Of a stretch of 64,000 nt of DNA, positions 24,095 to 33,329 are shown piece after piece (the stretch's first letter is position 1; every line of letters begins with the position of its first letter). Below the pieces are notes generated by a model. That model did not search any database, was not told the origin of the DNA, and saw only the letters and a program-made list of their open reading frames with translations. This DNA comes from CAIXPS01 sp034430115. GTDB taxonomy: Bacteria; Chloroflexota; Anaerolineae; J036; Brachytrichaceae. A program made the position numbers and the translations under genes. The stretch covers positions 79,580 to 143,579 of the forward strand of contig DAOUFG010000021.1 of assembly GCA_034430115.1 (NCBI GenBank), given 5' to 3'.

Positions 24095-25293
24095 TAGCGT
24101 TCTGCCAGTGCTACGTAATGTAGGTCACGCGGTCCGATATATTCCGATTGCGGTCGGATCAGCGCATTGTCTCCATATTGTTCCACAACATGCGCACTCC
24201 AGCCAGCCACGCGCGAGCAAGCGAACATAGGCGTGAACAGGTCGATTGGAATGCCCAGGTAATAGAGCATACTAGCACTATAGAAATCCACGTTGGGGTA
24301 TAGCTCGCGGTGGCGCAAGATGGAAAGCGCCAGCTTGAGCGACATTTCATAGTACTTTGGCATGTTCACTTTGCGTCCCAGCCGTTCCGCCCAGTAGTTC
24401 AGATGCCGGGCGCGCGGGTCCATATTCTTATAAATGCGATGCCCAAAACCCATGATCTTGCGCTTCTGGGCAAATGCCTCGTCCACCCAGCTATCGACGC
24501 GGTCGATCTCGTCGATCTCCATCAGCGTGAGCATGGTGGCCTCGTTCGCGCCGCCGTGCAGTGGGCCCTTGAGCGCCGCCAGCGCCGAAGTGACGGACGA
24601 GTGCAGGTCGGCCTGCGTGCTGGCGACGACGCGCGCCGTGAAGGTGCTGGCATTCATACCGTGATCGGCCAACAAAACAAAATAGGCATTCAATGCCGCA
24701 ACAAAATCTTGATCCGGCTCCTCGCCGGTGAGCATATAAAGCGCATTTGCCGCGTGCGAAAGGCGCGGGTTCGCCGCAATCGGCGCCTGCCCATTGCGGA
24801 TGCGGTGATAGGCCGCGCAAATCACAGGCAACTGGGCAATCAGGCGAATCGCTTTGCGACGCGTCGATTCAACGCCGATGTCTTCCACTTCCGGGTCGAA
24901 AAACGCCAGCGCCGAAACACTCGTGCGCAGCACTTCCATCGGCACGGTATCGCGCGGCAACTGCGCCAGGAGATCATACATCGGCGCAGGCAGCCAACGA
25001 TTGGCAACCAAGCGGAAATTAAAGTCGCTCAATTCCGCCGTATTGGGAAGACGCCCAAACAGCAGCAAATACGCAACTTCCTCGTACTGCGCGCGCTCGG
25101 CCAATTCGTGAATATTGATGCCACGATAAAGCAAAGTGCTCGTTGGCCCATCCACCGAGCTGATGCCCGTTTGGACGGCGACAATCCCAGCCAACCCTTT
25201 GACAAATGCGGGCTTCGATGAGGGCGCAGGCGCAGCGGACGTGGCAACGACTTCTGCTTTATCATTCACGGACCGTGCGGTAGTGGTTGACAT
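24094..25293 (-). CDS. gltA: Citrate synthase (type II-like short form)
   Basis: 399 residues. It carries the catalytic set of citrate synthases: GPLHGGANE (His), MGFGHRIYK (His, oxaloacetate-binding Arg) and VDFYSASMLYYLG (Asp). It condenses oxaloacetate and acetyl-CoA to citrate. A 2-methylcitrate synthase cannot be excluded from sequence alone, but no prpB/prpD genes are near. An extended Ala/Ser-rich N-terminus of about 30 residues precedes the core. GAGGAGGCTGTTAT gives the ribosome-binding site before ATG 25293. It leads the gltA-eda operon and is driven by the promoter at 25378. Confidence 0.93.
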   Translation of the reverse strand: MSTTTARSVNDKAEVVATSAAPAPSSKPAFVKGLAGIVAVQTGISSVDGPTSTLLYRGINIHELAERAQYEEVAYLLLFGRLPNTAELSDFNFRLVANRWLPAPMYDLLAQLPRDTVPMEVLRTSVSALAFFDPEVEDIGVESTRRKAIRLIAQLPVICAAYHRIRNGQAPIAANPRLSHAANALYMLTGEEPDQDFVAALNAYFVLLADHGMNASTFTARVVASTQADLHSSVTSALAALKGPLHGGANEATMLTLMEIDEIDRVDSWVDEAFAQKRKIMGFGHRIYKNMDPRARHLNYWAERLGRKVNMPKYYEMSLKLALSILRHRELYPNVDFYSASMLYYLGIPIDLFTPMFACSRVAGWSAHVVEQYGDNALIRPQSEYIGPRDLHYVALAER

Positions 25294-25377
25294 ATAACAG
25301 CCTCCTCAAAATCCTTAAAAAAACCGACACAACTTCACGGTTTGTCATTCAGTCTACGGTCACGATTGATCGGAGGA

Positions 25378-25405
25378 ATTATAAGCGGAATCATAGAGGG
25401 GTCAA
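25378..25405 (-). promoter_or_regulatory. Promoter of gltA-eda
   Basis: On the minus strand TTGACC (25400-25405) and TATAAT (25378-25383) have a 16-nt spacer. The leader to ATG 25293 is about 75 nt. Confidence 0.75.
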
Positions 25406-25449
25406 GAATTGGTCGGAGAAATTGTTGATTTCCTGGTAAGACCCGCCCT

Positions 25450-25455
25450 TATAAT
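25450..25455 (+). promoter_or_regulatory. -10 box of the DUF4129 gene
   Basis: TATAAT ends 10 nt before the preferred GTG start at 25466. This gives a transcript with almost no leader. TTGATT at 25425-25430 is a possible -35 with a long 19-nt spacer. Confidence 0.5.
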
Positions 25456-25465
25456 TCCAGACACC

Positions 25466-26191
25466 GTGCAAAGAATCGCTGCTTGCCTATTATTGCCCGT
25501 TGCCGCGCTAGTGCTGGCGGTGCTCCTCGCGTTGCCGAGGGCGATGCCCGCTGCGGCCATAACGGCCAACGCGCCACCCACCCCCGATGCACAGCAGTTG
25601 CGGCATGACATATTAAGCGACCCCAACCTGCAACAACGCGAGGCAACCGTCACACCCTCGCCCGTGCAATTGCCCGACCTTCCGCCCATCAACCTGTCCT
25701 TCTTACGTTGGGTTTTCATCGGCGCAGGCGCGGTGCTCATCATCATCCTGATCGCCTTGCTCGGGCCGCTCATTTTCCACTTCTTCAGCCAGCGCCGCCG
25801 GCGGCGCGCCCAAAGCAACCCCGGCGACGAACTGGCGATTGCCACGTCGGAAGAAGCTGTTCAACGCGCGCAAGAGGCTTCGGCCCTGCAAGACTATCGC
25901 CAGGCTCTGCGCCTGCTCTACCTGGCGTCGTTGCTCAAGCTGGATGAAATCGGCGCGCTGCGCTACGATCACGCGCTAACCAACCGCGAATATGTGCGCC
26001 GGGTGGCGCTAAGGCCTGCACTGGCAGATGCGCTGCGCCCTGTGGTTGAGACGTTCGACGACGTGTGGTATGGCTACCGGCCACTCACATCCGAAGGGTA
26101 TGCCACCTTCGCCGCACAGGTGGATACATTGATGAAAACGGCGGAGAATGGTGAGGCATCCGGTGAAGAGAAGGTGGAGACAGGCGCTTGA
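25466..26191 (+). CDS. DUF4129 membrane protein
   Basis: 241 residues. A signal-anchor segment (RIAACLLLPVAALVLAVLLAL) and a second membrane span (FIGAGAVLIIILIALLGPLIF, about residues 85-105) come first. The cytoplasmic DUF4129 domain follows (ALQDYRQALRLLYLASLLKLDEIGALRYDHALTNREYVRRV). DUF4129 proteins usually stand in MoxR AAA+/DUF58/DUF4350 clusters thought to assemble or mature envelope complexes. GTG 25466 is preferred over TTG 25409 because of the TATAAT box at 25450 and because it begins right at the signal sequence. It is coupled to the next gene by a TTGA overlap. Confidence 0.75.
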   Translation: MQRIAACLLLPVAALVLAVLLALPRAMPAAAITANAPPTPDAQQLRHDILSDPNLQQREATVTPSPVQLPDLPPINLSFLRWVFIGAGAVLIIILIALLGPLIFHFFSQRRRRRAQSNPGDELAIATSEEAVQRAQEASALQDYRQALRLLYLASLLKLDEIGALRYDHALTNREYVRRVALRPALADALRPVVETFDDVWYGYRPLTSEGYATFAAQVDTLMKTAENGEASGEEKVETGA

Positions 26192-27375
26192 AGAACAAAT
26201 CGGACCTGCGCATCATGCTGGGCATGTTCGGGCTGCTGACCATCGCGGCAATTGCGACACTTGCGCTTCAACTTGGCACGCCCGACGGCCCACCCCTCAG
26301 CACACACGCCTACGGGATCACTGGTGGCGTGGTGCTGGCGCGTTGGGCCGAGGCGTTGGGCTACCGTGTGAAGCAGGTGGAAGGCCGGCCCTACCAATTG
26401 TCAAACGAGATGCACCTGCTGTTTATGCTGCAACCGAACGAGCGTTACGCGCTTTCGGATGCGGAATTATCACAGCTTGAACAATGGGTGCGCAACGGCG
26501 GCACGCTGGTCGTGGCCGTGGAAGGCAACGTGTACTACCCCTTCTCGCGGCATGGCCCAAGCCAATATGCAAGTGGCGACACGAGCGCCCTGCACACATT
26601 CGGGTTCGACCTGGAGCGCTATGGCTTCATCGACGACAGCAACCCCGCCAAGGTGCGCATGACCCGCCCCTTTGCCTCCGAGCCACTGGCAGACGACTTC
26701 GTCATCCGTTCAGGCGATACACTCCAGTTGCCCATCGGCGCACAACAACTGGCCGCAGTGCAAACACAGCCGCTCATCGCCATGCGCCTGTTGGGCAGCG
26801 GGCGAGTGATTGCATTCTCCACCGTGTATCCCTTCACCAACGAAGGGCTGCGCGACGACGACGACGCGCGCATTGTCTTGAACCTGTTACGCCTGGCCCC
26901 ACCGGGCGGCATCATCGGGTTCGACGAATATCAGCACGGTTCGCGCCAGGCGGCTTCGCTGATGACCTGGCTGCTCAGCACACCGGCCGGGCTGGCGGTG
27001 ACGCTGGCGCTGGCACTGGTCGTCATCTATATTCTATGGACCAGCCGGCGCATGGGGCGCGTTTTCGTCCCGCCGGAGCTGCGCATTCGCCGCCAACCCA
27101 GCGAATACGTCACGGCGATGGCCAACCTGGCCCGCGCCGCAGGACAGGCCGACGCAACGCTATTAGCCTATCACGACACGTTGAAGCAACGTCTGGGCAG
27201 GCCCTATCGCATCAGCAGCACACTGGCCGACGATGTGTTTGTGACGGAACTGCACAAGGCGAACCCTGCCGTACAGGCTGAGCGCCTGCGCACGCTCTTG
27301 CAAGCGCTCGCACGTGGGCACGTCTCGCGTGCAGAGTTTGTGCGCCTAACCAAAGAAGCGAGCGAATTCAACTGA
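26188..27375 (+). CDS. DUF4350 domain protein
   Basis: 395 residues. An N-terminal membrane span (MLGMFGLLTIAAIATLAL) is followed by the DUF4350 domain (GGVVLARWAEALGYRVKQVEG...YALSDAELSQLEQWVRNGGTLVVAVEGN, a GATase-like Rossmann segment) and a second span (AGLAVTLALALVVIYILW). A C-terminal cytoplasmic helical part completes it. The TTG start overlaps the stop of the DUF4129 gene by 4 nt. The usual MoxR and DUF58 partners are absent from the window, so this half-cluster either pairs with a distant MoxR or is a remnant. Confidence 0.75.
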   Translation: MKNKSDLRIMLGMFGLLTIAAIATLALQLGTPDGPPLSTHAYGITGGVVLARWAEALGYRVKQVEGRPYQLSNEMHLLFMLQPNERYALSDAELSQLEQWVRNGGTLVVAVEGNVYYPFSRHGPSQYASGDTSALHTFGFDLERYGFIDDSNPAKVRMTRPFASEPLADDFVIRSGDTLQLPIGAQQLAAVQTQPLIAMRLLGSGRVIAFSTVYPFTNEGLRDDDDARIVLNLLRLAPPGGIIGFDEYQHGSRQAASLMTWLLSTPAGLAVTLALALVVIYILWTSRRMGRVFVPPELRIRRQPSEYVTAMANLARAAGQADATLLAYHDTLKQRLGRPYRISSTLADDVFVTELHKANPAVQAERLRTLLQALARGHVSRAEFVRLTKEASEFN

Positions 27376-27453
27376 TTCGCCATACATTCCCTATTCATCG
27401 GCCATTTAGGAAGGTCCTTTGCGCCCACTACACCTGTTGCGAAAGCACAACAT

Positions 27454-27478
27454 GAAGGATGTTCTTCCGACATCCTTC
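27454..27478. other. Perfect 9-bp hairpin in the 27376-27636 gap
   Basis: GAAGGATGT and ACATCCTTC flank a 7-nt TCTTCCG loop. Neither side has a U-tract, so it is not a standard intrinsic terminator. The rest of the gap holds no gene. Confidence 0.5.
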
Positions 27479-27636
27479 CGCAGAAATCCTCGCACACAAT
27501 TACAATAGAGAGCCAGAACAACTTGCAGGGGCACCGCCAGCCCTGGAGCAGCAATCGCATCGACCATCCATTAGGAGGCTGATGCGCACATCGATTATCA
27601 CTTTTCGACAAAGTATATGATGGCAAGGGTCTCGTA

Positions 27637-28743
27637 ATGAAATCATTGGTACAGACTGCACACTCCTCCCCGGCCGGGATACTCGGCTGTGCGCTCATTT
27701 TCATCTTAGGGCTGATCCCCGCTTGCGCGAGGCAGCCACAAGCAACCCCGGCTGCAACCAACGCAACAGGCGACGTCCAGGTGACGGTTGTGTTTCCAAC
27801 ATCAACCGCTGATGGCACCGGCACAGCGCCTGAATTGAAAACACCGCCACCCGTGGTGATTGCAGACCCCTACGCGCTCACCGGCCAGTGCACGCGCGAT
27901 GAATGTCTCTTTGCGCGCATGGATTCAAGCGGCGGCCCAGTCGGAGTTGCGCGTGTGCAGGGTTATTACAGCGTCATCTCCAGGACGTTGGGCACAGGAC
28001 AGCCACAACCCTGCGACAGCTTCACCATCGTTACGGGCTCCAAGGCGCTGACCAAGCGATACCTGGCGCTGGTAAATGCGGGTGATACGGTCAATAGCAA
28101 AAATAGCGCCGGGCAATTGGTGATCAACCTATCGCTGGGAGCACTGTCCGACACTGAGAAAGAATTGCTGACAAAATCCAACAGGCACGATTACGTCAGT
28201 TTGCTTTTGCTGCCCCACCCGATCATCAATACCAATCGCGACGTTTGCTACTCGCCGGTGGAGGTGCTGCGCGTGGACCCCATCCCACCCACGCCAATGG
28301 AAACCTACGCCAGCACCCAACTGGGCATTACCCTGCGCTACCCGGCAGCCTGGCAGAGCGGCGCGTCGACGGACTACCTCTTTAGCGGCGAGGACGGCTT
28401 CTTCAACGTGACGCGCTCGATGAACCAAGATCAGACGGCCAAAGAAGCTTGCGAGGCGGAACAAGTGGCAAATGAGAAAAATCATGACTACGGCCAGCAC
28501 CCCACGCTAAGGCTTTTGACAATCGACGACCAGCCGGCCTGCATGCTCATGCCCTCGGAAGATCAACCCGAGCAGGCGCGCGGGCTGACGCTATTGATCG
28601 TGCAATACCCCACGCAAACCGGCAAACCGCAAGGGCTGTTGCAACTGTGGGCAGACCAACAACACATCCGCGACCTGGGCGGGAGCCTGCAATTCATCGC
28701 CCAGGCGCCCACCAGCACACCAGCCGCCACGCCAACGCCGTGA
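27637..28743 (+). CDS. Lipoprotein of unknown function
   Basis: 368 residues with a lipoprotein signal (GCALIFILGLIPAC, lipid Cys near residue 31) and a Thr/Ala-rich linker. Two unrecognised regions follow. The first contains CTRDECLFARMDSSGG, CDSFTIVTGSKAL and NRDVCYSPVEVLRVDP. The second, TQLGITLRYPAAWQSG to LLIVQYPTQT, resembles PsbP-like/surface-exposed beta domains of membrane-anchored lipoproteins. The tail is Pro/Thr-rich (TSTPAATPTP). AAGGGT precedes ATG 27637. It is probably anchored on the outer face of the cell membrane. Confidence 0.65.
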   Translation: MKSLVQTAHSSPAGILGCALIFILGLIPACARQPQATPAATNATGDVQVTVVFPTSTADGTGTAPELKTPPPVVIADPYALTGQCTRDECLFARMDSSGGPVGVARVQGYYSVISRTLGTGQPQPCDSFTIVTGSKALTKRYLALVNAGDTVNSKNSAGQLVINLSLGALSDTEKELLTKSNRHDYVSLLLLPHPIINTNRDVCYSPVEVLRVDPIPPTPMETYASTQLGITLRYPAAWQSGASTDYLFSGEDGFFNVTRSMNQDQTAKEACEAEQVANEKNHDYGQHPTLRLLTIDDQPACMLMPSEDQPEQARGLTLLIVQYPTQTGKPQGLLQLWADQQHIRDLGGSLQFIAQAPTSTPAATPTP

Positions 28744-28818
28744 CAAATGAGGCCCACTTAGGGCGATTTGAAAAGGCCAACACGCCAGGGGTTCACCGAG
28801 GGCAGGCATCGGCCAGAG

Positions 28819-28877
28819 GCCGACGCCTGGATCTATCAAAACCCGCTCGTGGGTTTTCCCGTTCTCCACAGGCGTCG
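28819..28877. terminator. Nested palindrome / likely terminator after the lipoprotein gene
   Basis: CCGACGCCTG (from 28819) and CAGGCGTCGG (to about 28877) enclose a second hairpin AAAACCC-GCTCGT-GGGTTTT (28838-28857). The inner hairpin has A and T runs in both directions and can stop transcription on either strand. Confidence 0.55.
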
Positions 28878-28978
28878 GATTCGATCCGATGCCGGGGCGC
28901 ATCGAAACTCACAAAGCTCAGCGCGTGAGACATGACTCACAGACGGCAGCCCCCTCATAGCTCATCCCCGGGACGCGC

Positions 28979-29091
28979 GCCAGCGGTTGAAACCGCCGGC
29001 TACCCAAACAAAGCCAACTCCAAGTTGGCTGGCACGATGCAAGTCCAGCAGGCTCCGTAACCTGTAGCCCGCAAATTTATTTGCCGGGCAA
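28979..29091. repeat. REP-like palindromic cluster between convergent genes
   Basis: Several imperfect palindromes lie in series: GCGGTTGAAACCGCC, GCCAACTCCAAGTTGGC and GCCCGCAAATTTATTTGCCGGGC. They lie between the lipoprotein gene and the end of lon, a position typical of REP-type elements. The 28744-29140 gap contains no gene. Confidence 0.5.
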
Positions 29092-29140
29092 GACCACCAG
29101 CCGCCTTTGGTCAATGCCTGTGAAAGGGCAGGCAGAAATG

Positions 29141-31666
29141 TCAGCGGCGTGCGGGGGTGGCCTTTGGGCGTTTGACGGACGTGACACGCCGGCGCACAGC
29201 AGGGCGGCGGCGCTGGGCAAATACCGAGTGTACCAACGCGGCGTTCAACACTTCTTCCATCGTGCTCACCTGCACGATGTTCATTTCGCGCTGCACCTTG
29301 CGCGGCACTTCTTCCAGGTCTTTGACGTTCTTCTTCGGCAGAATGAACGTGCGAATGCCCATACGATGCGCGGCCAGAAGCTTCTCTTTCAACCCGCCGA
29401 TGGGCAACACCCGCCCGCGCAAGGTGATTTCGCCGGTCATCGCCACGTCACGGCGCACCGGAGTGCGTGTGAGCGCCGAGATGAGCGCAGTCGCCATGGT
29501 GATGCCCGCCGAAGGGCCGTCCTTTGGCACAGCGCCTTCCGCGACGTGGACGTGAATATCACTCTTTTCAAACAAGCGCGGCTTCAACCCCACCCGCGCC
29601 GCCACCGAACGGGCATAGCTGAGCGCCGCCTGGGCCGACTCTTGCATCACGTCGCCAAGCTGGCCCGTCAACATCACGCTACCTTTGCCCTCCACCAGCG
29701 CCACTTCCACCGGCATCAGGTCGCCGCCACCTTCGCTCCACGCCACGCCATTCGCCACGCCGATTTGATCTTTTTCGTCCAACATGCCGAAGTCAAACTG
29801 GGGCGGCCCCAGGAATTTGCCAAGCATGCTCGGCGTCAGGCGATGCGGATAGCTCTGCTTCTGCGCGATACGGCGCGCCACCTTGCGGCAAACAGTGGCC
29901 ACCTCGCGCTCCAGGTTGCGCACGCCCGCCTCGTAGGTGTATTCGCGGATGATGTGCTTCAGCGCATCATCGCCAAAGGTCACCGGCGTGTTGGCCAGGC
30001 CGCTTTCTTCGATCTGGCGCGGCACGAGGAAGCGTTTAGCGATCTCCAGCTTTTCTTCTTCCACGTAGCCGGGGAATTCAATGATCTCCATGCGGTCGAA
30101 CAGCGCCGGCGGCACGGTATCCAGGATGTTGGCAGTCGTCACCCACATCACCTTGGAGAGATCATAGGGCAGATCCAGGTAATGATCCTCAAACTCAAAA
30201 TTCTGCTCCGGGTCCAGCACTTCCAGGAGTGCCGCCGCCGGGTCGCCCCGGAAGCCGCCTATGTCGCCCAGCTTGTCGATCTCGTCCAGCACGAACAACG
30301 GGTTGATTGTGCCGGCGCGCTTCATCGTCTGCAAAATCCTGCCCGGCAGGGCGCCCACGTAGGTGCGCCGGTGTCCGCGAATTTCGGCTTCATCGTGTAC
30401 GCCGCCCACGGAGATGCGCGCAAATTTGCGGCCCAACGAATCGGCAATACTGCGCGCGATGGAAGTCTTGCCGGTGCCGGGCGGGCCAACGAAGCAAATG
30501 ATTGGGGTGTGCATCTTGCGCGTATCGCCGACCAACTGGCGCACGGCGATGTGCTCCAACACACGCTCCTTCACCTTGGGCAGCCCATAGTGGCGCTCAT
30601 TCAACACCTTCTCGGCCAGCTTCACGTCCAATCGTTCGGGGGTTTGCTCGGTCCATGGCAGGTCCAGGATCCAATCGATATAGGCGCGCGTCATGCTGAT
30701 TTCGGGCGAGAAGCCATCCATCCGGCCAAGCCGGGTCAGATCCTGTTCAGCCTTTGCGCGCGCGATTTCGGGCAATTGCTTGGCCCGCAGCCGCTCGCGC
30801 AGCAGCACGATTTCCTGCGCATTGCTATCGCCCTCGCCCAATTCAGTTTGGATGGCGCGCATTTGCTCACGCAAGAATATCTCGCGCTGGCTCTTGTCCA
30901 CCTCGTTCTGTACTTGCGATTGGATGTGGTCCTCCAGTTCCAGCACATCCAACTCACGCGCCAGGATCACGGCCACCTTCTGCAAACGCTTCGCCGGGTC
31001 CAACGTCTCCAGGACGCTCTGCCGTTGGGCGATGTCGATTTGCAACGCCTGGGCGATCAGGTCGGCCAGCCAACCAGGATCGTCCACGTTCATGGCATAG
31101 ATGAAGGCCTCTTCGGGCAGATTGTGGTCCAGCCGGATCACCCGTTCAAACAGCGACAGCGCCGCGCGCATCAACGCCTCGGCCGAAGGCGTGCGGCTTT
31201 GCGGCTCGCGCAACACCTCCACGCGCGCCACAGCGAATGGCGTCGTGCGTAGCCACTCGACGATGCGCGCGCGGGCCTGCCCGCGCACCAACAAGCTGGT
31301 AGTGCCGTCGGGCATGCGCAGGATGCGCCCCAGCCTCGACACGGTGCCCACCGCATAAAGATCAGAAGGGCGCGGCTCACTGGCATCGGGCACCTTCTGG
31401 GCGATAGTGAGGATCAGGTCCTGTTCACCCGTGGCCTCGATGGCGCGCAACGAACGGTCACGCCCGATGGAAAGCGGCGTCACGCCGCGCGGGAACACCA
31501 CCGTTTCACGCAACGGCACCACGGGAACATCGAGCGTTTCGGGCAACGGCTCAAAGGTCGCTCGGCCAGCATCCCCTTCGAAGGCTTGCTGCGCGCCGTC
31601 GCCAAAGCTGGCGGCCAGCAGCCAATTGCGCAACTCAGGTGTTAAGTAATCACGATTTGCAGACAT
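29141..31666 (-). CDS. lon: ATP-dependent protease Lon (LonA)
   Basis: 841 residues, full length. The LonA N-terminal substrate-binding domain (VPVVPLRETVVFPRGVTPL) leads to a coiled linker. The AAA+ module has Walker A GPPGTGKTS and Walker B LFVLDEIDKL. The S16 peptidase domain has catalytic Ser in PKDGPSAG (about residue 720) and Lys in GGLKEKLLAAHR (about 760). It degrades misfolded and regulatory proteins in the cytosol and could also remove labile antitoxins such as those encoded in this window. The C-terminus ends in an unusual basic tail (RRRPAVRRRVTSVKRPK). ATG 31666 has no clear ribosome-binding site. Confidence 0.96.
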   Translation of the reverse strand: MSANRDYLTPELRNWLLAASFGDGAQQAFEGDAGRATFEPLPETLDVPVVPLRETVVFPRGVTPLSIGRDRSLRAIEATGEQDLILTIAQKVPDASEPRPSDLYAVGTVSRLGRILRMPDGTTSLLVRGQARARIVEWLRTTPFAVARVEVLREPQSRTPSAEALMRAALSLFERVIRLDHNLPEEAFIYAMNVDDPGWLADLIAQALQIDIAQRQSVLETLDPAKRLQKVAVILARELDVLELEDHIQSQVQNEVDKSQREIFLREQMRAIQTELGEGDSNAQEIVLLRERLRAKQLPEIARAKAEQDLTRLGRMDGFSPEISMTRAYIDWILDLPWTEQTPERLDVKLAEKVLNERHYGLPKVKERVLEHIAVRQLVGDTRKMHTPIICFVGPPGTGKTSIARSIADSLGRKFARISVGGVHDEAEIRGHRRTYVGALPGRILQTMKRAGTINPLFVLDEIDKLGDIGGFRGDPAAALLEVLDPEQNFEFEDHYLDLPYDLSKVMWVTTANILDTVPPALFDRMEIIEFPGYVEEEKLEIAKRFLVPRQIEESGLANTPVTFGDDALKHIIREYTYEAGVRNLEREVATVCRKVARRIAQKQSYPHRLTPSMLGKFLGPPQFDFGMLDEKDQIGVANGVAWSEGGGDLMPVEVALVEGKGSVMLTGQLGDVMQESAQAALSYARSVAARVGLKPRLFEKSDIHVHVAEGAVPKDGPSAGITMATALISALTRTPVRRDVAMTGEITLRGRVLPIGGLKEKLLAAHRMGIRTFILPKKNVKDLEEVPRKVQREMNIVQVSTMEEVLNAALVHSVFAQRRRPAVRRRVTSVKRPKATPARR

Positions 31667-31718
31667 CAGACAAGTAATTCGATTGACGATTGTTTATTCG
31701 TTCTAAAAATACGCCGGC

Positions 31719-33083
31719 TCAGTCATCATATTCAGGCGTAAACAGCCTGGCCTTTTCGGCCCAAATAGCACGCGCGGCACCGGCCAACGCGACGCTGCCG
31801 GTGATGCACACCGCATCATTCGAATCAATCACGGCGTCCATCACATCGCGCAGGTTGGGCAGGCCCGTCACATGCAGATGTTGCGCGTCGGCCAGCGCCA
31901 GCAAACGCTCCACGGGCGTCGCGCGCGGGTTATCCACCTGCGTCAAAATCCAGCGCGTTACGCGGCCCGAGAGCGCCTTCAACATGCCTTCGGCATCCTT
32001 ATCCTTGTAACAGCCGAAGACCACCACCCAGCGCCTGCCGGGAAATACCTCCGCCAGCGTCGCCGCCAGCTTATTGATGCTATCCACGTTATGCGCACCA
32101 TCGACGATGATCGGCGGGTCGGCGCGCAGTATCTCGAACCGGGCGGGCCAGTGCGTCAGGCGCAAACCATCGCGAATGGCGCGTGGCGACACGTCCAGGC
32201 TTTTGTCGTGCGAACGCAACACATCCATCGCCGCGATCACGGTCGTGGCATTATCCAACTGGTGCTTGCCCAGCAAGGGGATTTCATACCACCCTTCCAG
32301 GTTGTTCACGAATGGGTTTTCGTTGCTGCGAACGCGCGCCACCTGCTTCACCTGAAACGTCTGCTTATCCAAAGACGTCTGGCCGGGCGTCCAACGCCAA
32401 TGACGGCCAAGCATCACCAGGGGCGCGTTCCGTTCACGCGCGATACGTTCGAGGACAGTCGTCGCTTCCAGGGGTTGTGCCTGTGTCACCACCGGCACAC
32501 CATATTTAATGATACCAGCCTTCTCCGTGGCAATCTCGGACAGAGTATTGCCCAGCCACTGCATGTGATCGAAGCTGAGCGAGGTGATCACGCTGATCTT
32601 AGGCGTAAGGACATTCGTCGCATCCAGCCTGCCGCCCAGGCCCACTTCCACGACGGCCCAATCCACCATGCGCTCGGCAAAATAGACAAACCCCAGCGCC
32701 GTCACGGCTTCAAACGTGGTGACGCCCGGGTGCGCCGCAAAGGCAGGCTGCAAGCGCTCCACAAGCGCCACCAGTTCATCGCGGCCGATCATCGCGCCAT
32801 CCACCTGGATGCGCTCGCGGAAGGTGATCAGGTGCGGCGAGGTGAACAGGCCGACGTGCTGGCCCAATTGCCGCATACACGAATACAACATGGCCGCGGT
32901 GGACCCCTTCCCCTTCGTGCCGGCGATGTGGATGGACTTGAAGCGTTCGTGTGGGTTGCCCAACGTGGCTAACAGATCGCGCATGCGGTCCAGGTTCAAG
33001 GCAGCAGGCGAGTAGGTGTTCAGGGCTACGCGCTCATAATCCGTGAGTGAGTAAAGATAGGCCAGGGCTTCTTGATAGGTCAT
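31719..33083 (-). CDS. folC: Folylpolyglutamate synthase / dihydrofolate synthase
   Basis: 454 residues. Mur-ligase-like ATPase: SIHIAGTKGKGSTAAML is the P-loop, then GLFTSPHLITFRERI, VEVGLGGRLDATNV, EKAGIIK, and the C-terminal IIVDGAHNVDS. It adds glutamate to folates (and may form dihydrofolate). ATG 33083 begins the conserved MTYQEALAYLYSL. An in-frame extension to 33176 is translated repeat sequence (NLKSPTSNLQSP) and is discounted. TATACT lies 15 nt upstream with no ribosome-binding site. It stands 52 nt before lon on the same strand. Confidence 0.93.
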   Translation of the reverse strand: MTYQEALAYLYSLTDYERVALNTYSPAALNLDRMRDLLATLGNPHERFKSIHIAGTKGKGSTAAMLYSCMRQLGQHVGLFTSPHLITFRERIQVDGAMIGRDELVALVERLQPAFAAHPGVTTFEAVTALGFVYFAERMVDWAVVEVGLGGRLDATNVLTPKISVITSLSFDHMQWLGNTLSEIATEKAGIIKYGVPVVTQAQPLEATTVLERIARERNAPLVMLGRHWRWTPGQTSLDKQTFQVKQVARVRSNENPFVNNLEGWYEIPLLGKHQLDNATTVIAAMDVLRSHDKSLDVSPRAIRDGLRLTHWPARFEILRADPPIIVDGAHNVDSINKLAATLAEVFPGRRWVVVFGCYKDKDAEGMLKALSGRVTRWILTQVDNPRATPVERLLALADAQHLHVTGLPNLRDVMDAVIDSNDAVCITGSVALAGAARAIWAEKARLFTPEYDD

Positions 33084-33114
33084 TTTATATTTTCTAGAAG
33101 TATAGCTTTGGAAA

Positions 33115-33302
33115 GTGGGGAATGAGATTGGAGATTGGAGATTAGAGGTTGGGGATTTGAGATTGGAGATTGTCATCCAAAACCCAAGAAACCACGGATT
33201 TCACGGATGACACGGATTGCAGATACTCTCTGCGAAACCCGTGGCTTGTTTCTCCTCCGGCATGATCTCATTCGTACTCATTCGCGAAGATTCGCGGATG
33301 AG
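33115..33302. repeat. Mosaic intergenic repeats between folC and purH
   Basis: Three repeat types follow each other: tandem GAGATTG units (33122-33172), CCACGGATTTCACGGATGACACGG (about 33192-33216), and ATTCGTACTCATTCGCGAAG-type units (33270-33300). The same units recur in other gaps of the window. The last unit reaches to within 12 nt of the purH -10 box. Confidence 0.65.
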
Positions 33303-33313
33303 AGACCTGCCGC

Positions 33314-33319
33314 TATAAT
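33314..33319 (+). promoter_or_regulatory. -10 box of purH
   Basis: A perfect TATAAT lies 10 nt before the purH ATG, and no Shine-Dalgarno is present. The -35 position (33291-33296, TTCGCG) falls inside the repeat array. Confidence 0.55.
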
Positions 33320-33329
33320 CGCCCATACT

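Noticed and set aside
28857..28900. tRNA-like GGATTCGATCC segment
   Set aside because: No acceptor, D or anticodon arm can be built around it; it belongs to the palindrome cluster.
33084..33176. N-terminal extension of folC
   Set aside because: The extra 31 codons are translated GAGATTG repeats and precede the conserved MTYQEAL start.
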